A DNA stretch of 64,000 nt from Coxiellaceae bacterium (lineage in GTDB: Bacteria > Pseudomonadota > Gammaproteobacteria > Coxiellales > Coxiellaceae): the NCBI GenBank assembly GCA_029210045.1, contig JARGNX010000002.1, positions 230,748 through 294,747 of the forward strand. Reading direction: 5' to 3'. Shown piece after piece: positions 36,758 to 46,408 of the stretch. Both the position numbers and the translations under genes were made by a program. The notes beneath the pieces were generated by a model. It was not told the origin of the DNA. It did not search any database and saw only the letters and a list, made by a program, of their open reading frames with translations. The stretch's first letter is position 1. Every line of letters begins with the position of its first letter.

Positions 36758-38431
36758 ATGAGCGACGAGTTTGTAGCACGATTAAAAATTATGATAGCCG
36801 ATATGGAGCGCATTGCTAGCGATACAGTCGAGCTAGGTCGTTTAGAGCGACATTATGCGAGGCTACTACCAGAAACGGCTACTTCATACGAAGTGAAATT
36901 AATCAGTGATGAAGCAGCGCAACAAGCGGGTGGCGATGACGTTATACCGGCAGCTATCTTTGTTGCTCAGCAGCAATATGGTAATGAGTTACAAGATTGG
37001 GGTGTTTCTGAATGGCGGGCATTCTTTGACTATAAAATTCAAAATGACGCTCATGAGGCACATTATGACAATGGTGCTGAGGCATACGCTCAAACCATGG
37101 CTTGGAATGCTTTTCAGCAAGCGGCAGTAGAACTGGGTAATCCGGCTTTAGCGAATTACCGTAACTTGCAAGATATAAGAGAAAATGCAGCTATTCGTTC
37201 TGCGGGTTGTGATGACGATCTGTCTCACGTTTACTATCAAAAAGCAGCATTAGAAAAATTAGCGAATGATATGTCGGCGGGTGATCTGCTGGCTGTGCAA
37301 GAAGTACTGCAGGCGAAACCTGCAGATAGAGCCGACGCTGTTAGCAAGCTAACGGTACAGCAAAGCAGCTTGTATGATTTGCTACAAAAGTCCCATAAGT
37401 TAAGGTCAACCCAGGCGAAGCTTAATGAACTTGAACGCCTGATGGCGTTAGTGAGTATGCACCGCGCTGAATTAGGTTCCAATGAACAGCACTTTGTGAC
37501 TGAGTTGCGTGCAGGCATACAGTCATTAGAAGCGTGTTATAAAACGTTGATGGGCCGTGATGGTCCTGACAGCATTCAATTGGCTCTTGCAGTAAATAAT
37601 CACGTGCATGCATTGCAAGGTGCTATCGACGATTCAGGTTTCGATAAAGCAAACGAGCAATTTAAACAAGCTGAAGCAGCTTACAAGAGTGCATCGAGAC
37701 CAGATAAAGCCGAAATGCATACGGCTTATACAGCACAGCGTAAAGCTTATAAAGCTGTTAGGCGTGCAGTGAGTAAATTGCAAGACCCGACTAGCGAGTC
37801 GATGAAAAAATTATTGGCTGAAGCAGCGAAACCCCGTAACAACACCAAAAGAAACTGGCAAATTGTATCGAATATTGCTCAGACGTTAACGGGTATTGGT
37901 TTGTTGGTTGGTGTAGCTATCGCTATTAAAACCAAAGGTCAGCGCTATGGTTGGCTGAATATAAATGATGGCAAGACAACTACTCACGCGAGTCTGGCAA
38001 ATGCTCAGCGCCGTGGGTTGGTGGAAAAAGCGCCGAATGCTTTGAAGCCTTTGAAGCGTTCGGCTAGTGCATTTAACAAGCACCGCGCTGCGCGGCTGCA
38101 GAAATCGACACGTAGCCGAGCAGCACTAGTTGACTTAGATGATGTGAATGCTAGGTTGAGAGATTTAGAAGGACAAGTGGCCGAACCTTTGACAATCAAT
38201 GTTCAAGTGCCTCGGGGGAGTGAGTCACAGGTGTCAACGCCGTCATCGGTTGAGACGACTGGTTCACTTAGCTCGGTTGCCGTGTCGAGTGATGGCGGCG
38301 GGTACTCTCCTCGTTTGATTGGTGCGACTTCGCCTAGAGCAGCCCAAGCTGTTGAAGCAAAGTCAAAGGGGCAAGCAGTCAGTTATGCTGACGCGGTGAG
38401 AAATGTTAGGCCTGGTGGTTGTGGCGCGTAA
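36758..38431 (+). CDS. Helical effector candidate with one membrane segment
   Basis: A 557-residue protein of unknown family. The first ~360 residues are helix-rich and charged, with coiled-coil-prone stretches (KLNELERLMALVSMHRAEL). One hydrophobic helix (residues about 368-388, IVSNIAQTLTGIGLLVGVAIAI) is followed by a basic region (about 410-455) and a Ser/Thr/Gly-rich tail. The layout suggests a protein delivered to a host membrane, but that is inference. AGGGG lies 7 nt before the ATG. Two TTAA steps 11 bp apart occur at 36648 and 36659, but without a matching -10. It ends before a strong terminator. Confidence 0.6.
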   Translation: MSDEFVARLKIMIADMERIASDTVELGRLERHYARLLPETATSYEVKLISDEAAQQAGGDDVIPAAIFVAQQQYGNELQDWGVSEWRAFFDYKIQNDAHEAHYDNGAEAYAQTMAWNAFQQAAVELGNPALANYRNLQDIRENAAIRSAGCDDDLSHVYYQKAALEKLANDMSAGDLLAVQEVLQAKPADRADAVSKLTVQQSSLYDLLQKSHKLRSTQAKLNELERLMALVSMHRAELGSNEQHFVTELRAGIQSLEACYKTLMGRDGPDSIQLALAVNNHVHALQGAIDDSGFDKANEQFKQAEAAYKSASRPDKAEMHTAYTAQRKAYKAVRRAVSKLQDPTSESMKKLLAEAAKPRNNTKRNWQIVSNIAQTLTGIGLLVGVAIAIKTKGQRYGWLNINDGKTTTHASLANAQRRGLVEKAPNALKPLKRSASAFNKHRAARLQKSTRSRAALVDLDDVNARLRDLEGQVAEPLTINVQVPRGSESQVSTPSSVETTGSLSSVAVSSDGGGYSPRLIGATSPRAAQAVEAKSKGQAVSYADAVRNVRPGGCGA

Positions 38432-38472
38432 GTCACTGTTAGCTTTCCAGATTTAATCTAATCGACTACACT

Positions 38473-38500
38473 AATGCCTCCATCACGGAGGCATTTTTTT
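38473..38500 (+). terminator. Intrinsic terminator overlapping the acs ribosome site
   Basis: AATGCCTCC and GGAGGCATT form a 9-bp stem with a 5-nt ATCAC loop, followed directly by a T-run to 38500. It terminates the 557-residue gene's transcript. The 3' arm contains GGAGG exactly 9 nt before the ATG at 38501, so the hairpin would also hide the ribosome site of acs in any read-through transcript. Confidence 0.85.
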
Positions 38501-40462
38501 ATGGATGAACAGGGTAAAGGCTATAAGACTGGATGCCGGATCAAGTCCGGCATGACAGGCGATGAGCGCCGGATCGAGTCTGGCATGACAGGTGCTGGTT
38601 CTCAGTATCAATATCAATCCGGCACCACCGGTTATGCTTATTCAATCGAACAACCCGACGATTTTTGGCGCGATGTCGCGCAGCGGTTGGATTGGATTGA
38701 GCCATTCATAACGACGTTTTCAGGGGATATGGCCAAAGGTGACATCCGTTGGTTTGAACAGGGTAAGTTGAATGTCACGTTAAACTGTATCGATCGTCAT
38801 CTAGCAAAGCACGGTGATAAAACTGCGATCCTATGGGTAGGTGATGAGCAGGGGGTGGAGCGGCGTATTTCATTTAATGAGTTATACGAATCGGTGTGTC
38901 GTTTTGCCAATCTATTAAAATCGCGCGGCATTAAAAAAGGCGATCGCGTTTGTATCTATATGCCGATGATACCCGAAGCAGCATTTGCGATGTTGGCGTG
39001 TGCGCGAATCGGTGCGATTCATTCTGTAGTGTTTGCTGGCTTCTCAGCCGATGCGCTAAAGAGCCGCATCTTAGATGCCGATTGTCAGTGTGTGATTACT
39101 GCCGATGTCGGTAAGCGTGGCGGTAAAACCGTGGCGATTAAAACGGCTGTTGATCAAGCGTTGCAAGATTGTGATAACGTGCACAGTGTTGTTGTGGTTA
39201 AGCATGCAGGTCAGTGTGAGTGGGTTGCGGATAGGGATGTGGATTATCATCAGGCAGTGCAGCAGATGGCAGTTGATTGCCCGCCGGAGGTGATGGATGC
39301 TGAAGATCCACTCTTTATATTATATACCTCGGGTTCCACTGGTAAGCCGAAGGGGGTGTTGCACACGACGGCAGGCTACTTATTATATGCTGGCTTTACG
39401 CACCAAGAGATATTCGATTTGCAGCCAGATGATATTTATTGGTGCACGGCTGATGTTGGTTGGATTACCGGTCACTCTTATATAGTGTATGGGCCATTAT
39501 GCAATGCGACCACAACTTTGATGTTTGAAGGTATACCGACGTATCCGACATCGGAGCGTTGTTGGCAGATTGTTGATGAATATAAAGTCTCTATTTTTTA
39601 CACGGCACCGACAGCGATTCGTGCCTTAATGTGTTCGGGTGATCAACCATTGCAGTCTACTCAGCGTGATAGTTTACGCATCTTAGGCACAGTCGGTGAA
39701 CCGATTAATCCAGAAGCGTGGCAGTGGTATCACGATAAAGTAGGCAACGGTCGTTGTCGGGTGATAGACACCTGGTGGCAAACCGAAACCGGCGGTGCGA
39801 TGATCGTGCCGATGACTGATGAGACGATTCCCGGTGCCGCGATGAACCCATTTTATGGAGTTGATGTTGGCTTATTGGATAATAAAGGAGTGGAGCTGAC
39901 TGAAGCAGCAGAGGGCAATTTGGTAGTGAAAAAGCCGTGGCCGGGGATGATGCGAACGGTGTATGGCGATCATCAACGCTTTATTGATACGTATTTAACC
40001 CAGTTTCCAGGATGCTATTGCACCGGCGATGGTGCCAAAAGAGATGAGCATGGTAACTACACCATCACTGGCCGAGTGGATGATGTATTGAATGTGTCGG
40101 GTCATCGGCTGGGTACAGCAGAAATCGAAAGTGCCTTGGTGTTACAACCAGAAGTGGCTGAAGCAGCTGTGGTGGGCTTCCCGCATGAGCTAAAAGGCGA
40201 GGGCATTTATGCTTATGTCACCTTGATGCAGGGTCAAGCAGCAGATGCCGATGTAAAGCAAAAATTAGTGCAAGCAGTGCGCAAAGAAATAGGGCCGATT
40301 GCCACCATTGATCGTATTCATTTCACTGATGCCTTGCCTAAAACCCGTTCAGGTAAGATCATGCGCCGCATATTACGTAAAATTGCCGCTGGTTTGCCGG
40401 ATGAAATTGGTGATACTTCAACATTGGCCAATCCGGAGTGTGTTACCGCATTGCTTGAGTGA
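38501..40462 (+). CDS. acs: Acetate--CoA ligase
   Basis: A 653-residue acetyl-CoA synthetase making acetyl-CoA from acetate, ATP and CoA via acetyl-AMP. Motifs: P-loop [12 protein letters not shown], the adenylate site [10 protein letters not shown], the hinge [14 protein letters not shown] and the acetylation-controlled lysine in TRSGKIMRR. The family homology begins at about [10 protein letters not shown] (residue 47). The ~45 residues before it are unlike other Acs proteins and are partly encoded by two palindromic repeats ([19 protein letters not shown]). The ATG at 38501 has GGAGG at 9 nt; internal ATGs at 38552 and 38585 lie inside the repeats and lack ribosome sites. The true start is therefore uncertain, though the enzyme is not. 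Confidence 0.92.
   Translation: MDEQGKGYKTGCRIKSGMTGDERRIESGMTGAGSQYQYQSGTTGYAYSIEQPDDFWRDVAQRLDWIEPFITTFSGDMAKGDIRWFEQGKLNVTLNCIDRHLAKHGDKTAILWVGDEQGVERRISFNELYESVCRFANLLKSRGIKKGDRVCIYMPMIPEAAFAMLACARIGAIHSVVFAGFSADALKSRILDADCQCVITADVGKRGGKTVAIKTAVDQALQDCDNVHSVVVVKHAGQCEWVADRDVDYHQAVQQMAVDCPPEVMDAEDPLFILYTSGSTGKPKGVLHTTAGYLLYAGFTHQEIFDLQPDDIYWCTADVGWITGHSYIVYGPLCNATTTLMFEGIPTYPTSERCWQIVDEYKVSIFYTAPTAIRALMCSGDQPLQSTQRDSLRILGTVGEPINPEAWQWYHDKVGNGRCRVIDTWWQTETGGAMIVPMTDETIPGAAMNPFYGVDVGLLDNKGVELTEAAEGNLVVKKPWPGMMRTVYGDHQRFIDTYLTQFPGCYCTGDGAKRDEHGNYTITGRVDDVLNVSGHRLGTAEIESALVLQPEVAEAAVVGFPHELKGEGIYAYVTLMQGQAADADVKQKLVQAVRKEIGPIATIDRIHFTDALPKTRSGKIMRRILRKIAAGLPDEIGDTSTLANPECVTALLE
38533..38593. 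repeat. Two REP-like palindromes inside the acs 5' coding end
   Basis: ATGCCGGA/TCCGGCAT with a 5-nt loop (38533-38553), followed by a degenerate second copy (38567-38593, CGCCGGATCGAGTCTGGCATG). Both end in ATGACAGG, the flank of the dispersed family also found at 51.4 and 58.2 kb. Both copies are in frame with acs and contribute the repeated peptide SGMTG. Confidence 0.75.
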
Positions 40463-40476
40463 TCTTTGTGCATTAT

Positions 40477-40509
40477 TTTAATAAATTCTTAACATTTGGT
40501 TGGTAAACT
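40477..40509 (+). promoter_or_regulatory. PmrA-like tandem box with -10, box C
   Basis: TTTAATAAA (40477-40485, 6/9 to the PmrA half-site) and CTTAACATT (40488-40496, 8/9) are 2 bp apart. A 7-bp gap leads to -10-like TAAACT (40504-40509). It lies 15 bp after the acs stop and 89 bp before the ATG at 40599. Confidence 0.45.
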
Positions 40510-40598
40510 CCCGATCAATTAATAAATATAAATTAATAGACTATATGACCGTTTGGGGGCAAACGCTCATTATTGTAGATTGTCTAGGGGGAGAGACT

Positions 40599-41729
40599 AT
40601 GAGACCAGCAAGTACCATTATTAACGAGCTGTTAGTGCTAACTAACAAGATGTATGCAGGTGAAGGATTTGGTAAGCTTTTTTTTAGACCAACCAGTAGG
40701 TTGAATTGTGCTCTAAAAGGATTATCAGCTACTCGCTCCACTACGCAGTCATATTGTGATGGCGATGAGAATGACACACTGCATGCCAGTGATCTCAAAA
40801 AACAAATCCAAGCATGTCGTAGTGTACATTCGGGTTTTCATGTGCGGCGCAGAGGTTCACGTAAAAAATTACTGGGTTTACTCGATGATTTAGAGCCACA
40901 CCTCAGTGCTAATGATGGTAAAGGCAGTGCCGAGGTGATTGAATACGCCACACAGCAACAGGCTAGAGTAGCTCGGGATAAAAGGCGCAAACAAGCTTAT
41001 AGTCTTTTAACCAGTGAGCTTACACTGTCTGAAACACATGGTTTATTCGGGCTATTTGGTTGCGAGGATGCGACTGAAGATAAGCTCGTACTTTTGGATA
41101 GGTTGGGTGCTGTTGGCAATGCAGGTCTTCGCGAAGATTTTTCTGATAGACGCTTACAGGTAGCATTGTCTTTCAACACAGGTCTATTGGAGGAGTTGCT
41201 GGATGGAAAATGCACGGCAGATGCGATTCGCGGGCATTCTCGCGTTTGCGCTGTAAGCGCATTTCAAGAGAGTTATATAAATAAAAATAATATTGCTGAG
41301 CTGGTTTTTAGTAAATTAACCAGAGGATTACATGGTGATGATAAGCAACGATTGGTATTGGCCTTTAAAGACAGATTTGTATTTAAGCCGCAAGCGCTGG
41401 TTGCATTTCGTCGTTTGCTTAAATATCCTGAAGTCTACAGTGACCTGGATGATCGTCGAGTGCGACGTTTAATCAAGAGCCCAGCAAGTTTAAATGCGCA
41501 TCTTGATGCTTATGAGGTAAGGTTATTAGCAGAAGCTGCAGTGACAGCCGTTAAACCAGAGCTTAGTCCTGAACCTAGTCCAGCAAGGCAAGCTTCAGCT
41601 GGTGAGCCAACGGTTGAACAAACACTACCTGTCCGGATGATGTCAGGTCATGGACCACAAGAAGTACCAAGCTTGGTTCGTAACGAAGATCGCCCTATAG
41701 TAGCCGGTGCTTCGCGGTTTACATTTTAA
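40599..41729 (+). CDS. Hypothetical effector candidate
   Basis: A 376-residue soluble, basic/helical protein with no recognised domain. Residues 1-30 are hydrophobic-amphipathic but not a signal peptide. The last ~60 residues are Pro/Ser/Glu-rich and probably disordered (ELSPEPSPARQASAGEPT). The ATG at 40599 is preferred over 40500 because GGGGGAG lies 7 nt upstream and the extra 33 residues would read through the PmrA-like promoter region. Regulation by that box and an isolated position between acs and the RND operon suggest an effector. There is no direct functional evidence. Confidence 0.6.
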   Translation: MRPASTIINELLVLTNKMYAGEGFGKLFFRPTSRLNCALKGLSATRSTTQSYCDGDENDTLHASDLKKQIQACRSVHSGFHVRRRGSRKKLLGLLDDLEPHLSANDGKGSAEVIEYATQQQARVARDKRRKQAYSLLTSELTLSETHGLFGLFGCEDATEDKLVLLDRLGAVGNAGLREDFSDRRLQVALSFNTGLLEELLDGKCTADAIRGHSRVCAVSAFQESYINKNNIAELVFSKLTRGLHGDDKQRLVLAFKDRFVFKPQALVAFRRLLKYPEVYSDLDDRRVRRLIKSPASLNAHLDAYEVRLLAEAAVTAVKPELSPEPSPARQASAGEPTVEQTLPVRMMSGHGPQEVPSLVRNEDRPIVAGASRFTF

Positions 41730-41809
41730 TCAGTGACCCCTGCTTAAATAAGCGGAGGTCACCTCCCCATTTCTGATGGCATCAGTTACCAAGCTTAGAT
41801 ACAATAGAA

Positions 41810-41823
41810 CCTTGATATCAAGG
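41810..41823. promoter_or_regulatory. Perfect palindrome before the RND operon
   Basis: CCTTGATATCAAGG is a perfect 14-bp palindrome ending 11 bp before the membrane-fusion-protein ATG. A -10-like TACAAT lies at 41800-41805, so the palindrome would overlap the transcription start, a usual repressor position for efflux operons. No regulator gene is adjacent. A GGAGG/CCTCC hairpin (41754-41766) follows the previous gene. Confidence 0.45.
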
Positions 41824-41834
41824 ATTAAGGTCGT

Positions 41835-42890
41835 ATGCGCAAACGGATTGTCATTTCTTTTGTGATTTTTATAGTCATTGTCATTATTGCCGTGGTGGCT
41901 TATTTGTTTTGGCATGCAATGAAGCCAAAGCCAGCAGCGCCACGTGCACCGATCAGTGTGGCTACAGTGGTAGCCAAAAAACGTATTTGGCCGAGTGAGA
42001 TAAAAGTTATTGGCCATATTTCTGCCTTGCACGGCATCATGCTCAAATCCGATTATGCCGGTTATCTGACTAAAGTGTATGTAAAGTCTGGCCAGCGTGT
42101 AAAAGCCGGTGAGCCTTTGTATCAAGTTAATCCACGTGGCCTGGCTAAACAACTTGATGCTGCTGCGGCACAAATGGCGCGTTTAAAGTTTGATTATGAA
42201 GAAGCACAAAAACTGTATAAAGAAAATGTTGTGTCTGAGAATAGGTTAGTAGCGGCTCGCAATGATTATAAGGCAGCCGTGGCTAATTATAACAAGATAG
42301 ACAAATTACTAGCGCTGACGTTGGTGACCGCTCCATTTGATGGCACGGTTGGTTTACGTATTTTGCATTTAGGTGATTATGTGCCGGAAGGTGGCAATTT
42401 AGTTAGCATGCAAATGCATAATAAATACTACGTTGAATTTCAATTGCCAAGCAGCTTTGTCAATATATTAAAAGTAGGGCAGGTGGTTAGCTTTACTTCC
42501 CAAGCATTACCGGGAAAAACATTCAACGCAAAAATCTATGCCGTGAATAATCGCATTGACCCAAGCACAGATTTATTGGGTGCACGGGCGATGGTCATTG
42601 ACCCAACGGAACAAGTGATGACAGGTTTGGTAGTGAAGGTATTGGTTAAATATCATTTGGATCAAAAAGAAATAGTTGTGCCACAGGATACCCTGGTATT
42701 CACCTTGGTGGGGCCAACAGTATTTGTTGTGAAAAATAGTCGCGTCAAGCAGGTGCCAGTGACGTCTGGTGATTTACGCAAAGGAATGGTGGCGATTACC
42801 TCCGGCGTAAAAGAAGGTGATGTTGTTGTTACTTCTGGTGGTTTTAAATTAAAAACCGGCAGCGTTGTTCGGCAAGAGAATGGTCAATGA
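41835..42890 (+). CDS. RND efflux membrane fusion protein
   Basis: A 351-residue HlyD/AcrA-type periplasmic adaptor. It has an N-terminal transmembrane anchor (residues about 5-26), lipoyl/barrel-sandwich halves (YAGYLTKVYVKSGQRVKAGEPLYQV and LVTAPFDGTVGLRILHLGDYV), a short helical hairpin and a beta-barrel. It links the inner-membrane pump to an outer-membrane channel. The stop overlaps the pump start by 4 bp (ATGA). No TolC-like gene is nearby, so an outer-membrane partner must come from elsewhere. Confidence 0.92.
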   Translation: MRKRIVISFVIFIVIVIIAVVAYLFWHAMKPKPAAPRAPISVATVVAKKRIWPSEIKVIGHISALHGIMLKSDYAGYLTKVYVKSGQRVKAGEPLYQVNPRGLAKQLDAAAAQMARLKFDYEEAQKLYKENVVSENRLVAARNDYKAAVANYNKIDKLLALTLVTAPFDGTVGLRILHLGDYVPEGGNLVSMQMHNKYYVEFQLPSSFVNILKVGQVVSFTSQALPGKTFNAKIYAVNNRIDPSTDLLGARAMVIDPTEQVMTGLVVKVLVKYHLDQKEIVVPQDTLVFTLVGPTVFVVKNSRVKQVPVTSGDLRKGMVAITSGVKEGDVVVTSGGFKLKTGSVVRQENGQ

Positions 42891-45800
42891 AATTTACTGA
42901 TACTTTTATTCAAAAGCCAGTATTAGCAACGGTGTTAACGGTTGCTGTGTTGCTTATCGGTTTACTGTGTTATTTCAAATTACCGTTGCGTGAATTCCCG
43001 GTGATTAATCTGCCGATTGTTACGATTACCACTAACTACCCAGGTGCTAGCCCCTCAACGATGGAAGGCTATATCTCTACACCGATAGAAAATTCGCTAA
43101 CGGGTGTGCAGGGTATCGATTATATTAAAACGCAAAATGAGCAAGGCTATAGTATTGTCACGGTATGGTTGAACATCAATCAAAACATCAATGATGCCAT
43201 GACTGAAATCATGAGCCGGGTGAGTTCGGTGTCATGGAAGTTCCCAAAAGGCACATTAACACCGGCCATTGTTAGAACCACCAAAGGCACCCCGGTATTT
43301 TTTGTCGCGTTAGGCAGTGATGACTTAAGTGTTGAACAAATCAGTGATTACTATAAACGCATATTGCAGCCGCAATTTTCTGGTTTGCCAGGTGTGATGA
43401 ATATGTTTACGCAAGGCGAGCGTGATTACGCCATGCGCTTGTGGTTTGATCCAAAAAAGCTTGTGCGCTATGACATGACAATGCCTGAAGTGGTAAATGC
43501 AGTGAATGCGAATAGTTTACAAACGGCGGTGGGGCAATTAAAGAATACCGTGGCGCAATATACGCTGTCGATTAATAGCAGTATCAATACCGCCCAAGGG
43601 TATAACGATTTAGTGGTCAAATCGGTTAACGGTCAAAACATTAAGTTAGGTGATGTGGGTCATGCAGCCTATGGTACACGTTTTGATAATGAAAACTTTT
43701 TGGTGCCTGGCTTTAAAAATGTGATGGTGTTTGGTTTGATTCCCGATCCGGCGGCTAATAGTATTGCGCTGACTAAGAATGGTCTGGCTTTATTGAAGAA
43801 GGCTAGCGATAAATTTCCACCTGGTTTACATGAGCGTGTGATTTGGAATACTACTACTTTTAGTGTTGATGCGATTAAACTAGTGTTTTCTACCGTATGG
43901 CTAGCGATTGGCTGTGTGGTGGTCGTGATCTTTCTATTTTTGGGGTCAATGCGATCATTATTCATCCCTATATTAGTGATACCATGTTCATTGATTGGCA
44001 CCTGCATTTTAATGACGTTCTTGGGTTTTAGCTTAAATACACTAACGCTGCTAGCCTTTGTATTAGCCATTGGTTTAGTGGTCGATGATGCGATTGTTGT
44101 TGTCGAAAATATTCACCGCAATATGGCGATGGGTGTCGGTCGTATGCGTGCTGCCATAAAAGGCACACGTGAAATAAATAATTCCGTTGTTACCATGACG
44201 CTTGTAGTGATTGTGGTTATCGTGCCTATTGGTTTTTCTGGCGGCTTAACAGGTGCGCTATTTAAAGAGTTTGCTTTCACATTAGCATCAACGGTGTTTC
44301 TGTCGATGGTGTTTGCGTTAACCCTAACGCCGATGTTAGCTGCGCGTACTATGGCGGTCAGTGAAAACCCTAAAGCACTATCTAATCGGATTGAAAATGT
44401 TGTTGAACATTTTTCTGAAGGTTATCGTAGGTTATTAAAAAACATTTTGCATTTACGTTATTTTGCTATTGTTTTAGTCGTGGCACTAATGACCTATTGT
44501 GGTTGGATGCTAACAAAAATTCCTTCTGAATTAGTGCCGGATGAAAATCAGGGGGTGATTCTAGTAAATGGTATGGCGCCAACTTCGGCCAGTATTGGTT
44601 ATATGAATAAACATGCTAAACAAATTGGTAAGGTATTTGAAACAGTAAACGAACGTGAAGACTGGGGTGTTGTGACTGGGTTTGGTGGTAATTATATTCA
44701 AAATCTAGGCTTTGTGATTATACGGCCGCATCAGCCGGGTGATTTAACTGAGGGTCAGTTAATACCTATTATTCGTAAGAAGGTTGCTAAAATTCCTGGT
44801 TTACGTGCCTTTGCATTTAATCGTCCAGCGTTGGCGGATGTCACAGGGTTTGATGCACCCGTACAATTTGTGATTCAAACCACGGGCACTTATTCTGGTT
44901 TGGATAAGGTCGTGCATGAAATGGAAACGGCGGCAAAGTTAAATCCAAAATTATTGAACGTGGATACTGACTTACGTATTAATAAACCGGCGGTTGATAT
45001 TACGATTAACCGTGAGCGCGCGGGCACGGTGGGTGTTGCGATAGAACAAATCACCAATACATTAGAGTATTTATTTGCTAAGCCGATCATTGGTTGGTAT
45101 GCCAAAACGGGGCAAAGCTATCCGGTTATACCGCAAGTGTATAATGCATTGCGCATTCAACCTAACCAGCTACAAGATATTTATGTGCGCACAATAGGTG
45201 GCAAGTTGGCGCCGATTTCGAGTTTGGTAAACTATAAAACGGTGGTGATGCCGCAAAAGCTCAATCACTTTCAAAAGGTCCGGTCTGCAACTATCACGGC
45301 GCAGTTAGCACAGGGATATACTATTGGCCAGGCGCTTAATTATTTAATTAAAAAAGCCGATACCATTTTACCGAATAACATGACTTATGACTTTGCTAGT
45401 ACCTCACGTCAATACGTGCAATCGGAAGGTAAATTAGCGGTGATCTTTATGATTGCGCTGGCGGGGATTTATTTATTGCTCACGATTAAGTTTAATAGTT
45501 TTGTTGAGCCGTTGGTGGTGATGCTGTGTGTGCCGCTGTCATCAGCAGGCGCATTAACTGCAATGTTTATCACCGGTAATACCTTAAATATTTTCACCGA
45601 GATTGGCTTGGTGATGTTAGTCGGCTTGATTAGTAAGCACGGCATATTGATAGTTAACTTTGCTCAAGAGCAACAGCTTGAAGGTGAGTCAATTGTTAGC
45701 TCGGTGTTAGACGCCGCTAAGATTCGTTTACGTCCCGTGTTAATGACAACTTTTGCGATGGTATTTGGCGCGGTGCCATTAGTACTATCGAGTGGTGCTG

Positions 45801-45937
45801 GCAGTGAAAACCTAAAAGCAATCGGTTGGGTTATTATTGGCGGATTGTCATTCGGTTCCTTGATGACCTTGTTTGTAGTTCCTTGTATGTATTGTATTTT
45901 AGTAAGAAAGCCACAGCGTGTTATATCGACAATTTAG
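42887..45937 (+). CDS. RND efflux transporter permease
   Basis: A 1016-residue inner-membrane proton/drug antiporter of the AcrB/HAE1 superfamily with the duplicated layout of 12 helices and two large periplasmic loops. The N-terminus is typical (FIQKPVLATVLTVAVLLIGLLCYFKLPLREFP), and the TM4 proton-relay aspartates are present (AIGLVVDDAIVVVENIHR). The length fits the family. Substrates cannot be predicted. It forms a two-gene operon with the adaptor upstream. The promoter of the next gene probably sits in its last codons (TATAAT at 45952-45957 just after the stop). Confidence 0.94.
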   Translation: MKFTDTFIQKPVLATVLTVAVLLIGLLCYFKLPLREFPVINLPIVTITTNYPGASPSTMEGYISTPIENSLTGVQGIDYIKTQNEQGYSIVTVWLNINQNINDAMTEIMSRVSSVSWKFPKGTLTPAIVRTTKGTPVFFVALGSDDLSVEQISDYYKRILQPQFSGLPGVMNMFTQGERDYAMRLWFDPKKLVRYDMTMPEVVNAVNANSLQTAVGQLKNTVAQYTLSINSSINTAQGYNDLVVKSVNGQNIKLGDVGHAAYGTRFDNENFLVPGFKNVMVFGLIPDPAANSIALTKNGLALLKKASDKFPPGLHERVIWNTTTFSVDAIKLVFSTVWLAIGCVVVVIFLFLGSMRSLFIPILVIPCSLIGTCILMTFLGFSLNTLTLLAFVLAIGLVVDDAIVVVENIHRNMAMGVGRMRAAIKGTREINNSVVTMTLVVIVVIVPIGFSGGLTGALFKEFAFTLASTVFLSMVFALTLTPMLAARTMAVSENPKALSNRIENVVEHFSEGYRRLLKNILHLRYFAIVLVVALMTYCGWMLTKIPSELVPDENQGVILVNGMAPTSASIGYMNKHAKQIGKVFETVNEREDWGVVTGFGGNYIQNLGFVIIRPHQPGDLTEGQLIPIIRKKVAKIPGLRAFAFNRPALADVTGFDAPVQFVIQTTGTYSGLDKVVHEMETAAKLNPKLLNVDTDLRINKPAVDITINRERAGTVGVAIEQITNTLEYLFAKPIIGWYAKTGQSYPVIPQVYNALRIQPNQLQDIYVRTIGGKLAPISSLVNYKTVVMPQKLNHFQKVRSATITAQLAQGYTIGQALNYLIKKADTILPNNMTYDFASTSRQYVQSEGKLAVIFMIALAGIYLLLTIKFNSFVEPLVVMLCVPLSSAGALTAMFITGNTLNIFTEIGLVMLVGLISKHGILIVNFAQEQQLEGESIVSSVLDAAKIRLRPVLMTTFAMVFGAVPLVLSSGAGSENLKAIGWVIIGGLSFGSLMTLFVVPCMYCILVRKPQRVISTI

Positions 45938-46003
45938 CGTAAAAAATAGACTATAATGAAACGGTATAAAATTTCATATTGTATTTTACGTTGGAGAAAA
46001 GTG

Positions 46004-46378
46004 ATGAAAGTAACACATGATTTTGATCATATGCCAGGGGCATTATATTGCAAGGATTTAGAAGGCCGTTATATTTGGGCTAATCAAGGACTGTTAGAAT
46101 TACTACGATTTGAAATGGACGACCTGATTGGTAAGGATGATTGGGAAATTATCAAAGAACCTGAAGAAGTGGAGCATATCAAAGCGATGGATAAAGAGGT
46201 TATTGATCGTCAAGAGTTGTTAACATGTATTGAAACAGTTCACACAGATGGTAAGGAAAAACAATTCCTTACGTATAAATCACCATTACGCGATGAGCAT
46301 GGTGAAATCATTGGCATTCAGGGTTGTACATTACCGCTAGAATCTGAGCATTTGTCAGACCTTCGAAACTTTTTATAA
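46004..46378 (+). CDS. Stand-alone PAS domain protein
   Basis: A 124-residue protein consisting of a single PAS fold (MPGALYCKDLEGRYIWANQGLLELLRF ... ETVHTDGKEKQFLTYKSPLRDEHGEIIGIQG). There is no kinase, cyclase or HTH domain. The ATG at 46004 has GGAG 8 nt upstream; the 45956 start adds 16 residues without support. A TATAAT at 45952 is a plausible -10. Similar short PAS proteins occur in Legionella-type genomes, but the ligand and partner are unknown. It is followed by a strong terminator. Confidence 0.75.
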   Translation: MKVTHDFDHMPGALYCKDLEGRYIWANQGLLELLRFEMDDLIGKDDWEIIKEPEEVEHIKAMDKEVIDRQELLTCIETVHTDGKEKQFLTYKSPLRDEHGEIIGIQGCTLPLESEHLSDLRNFL

Positions 46379-46408
46379 TCAATAGGTTCCAATTATTCCC
46401 ATTAATAG

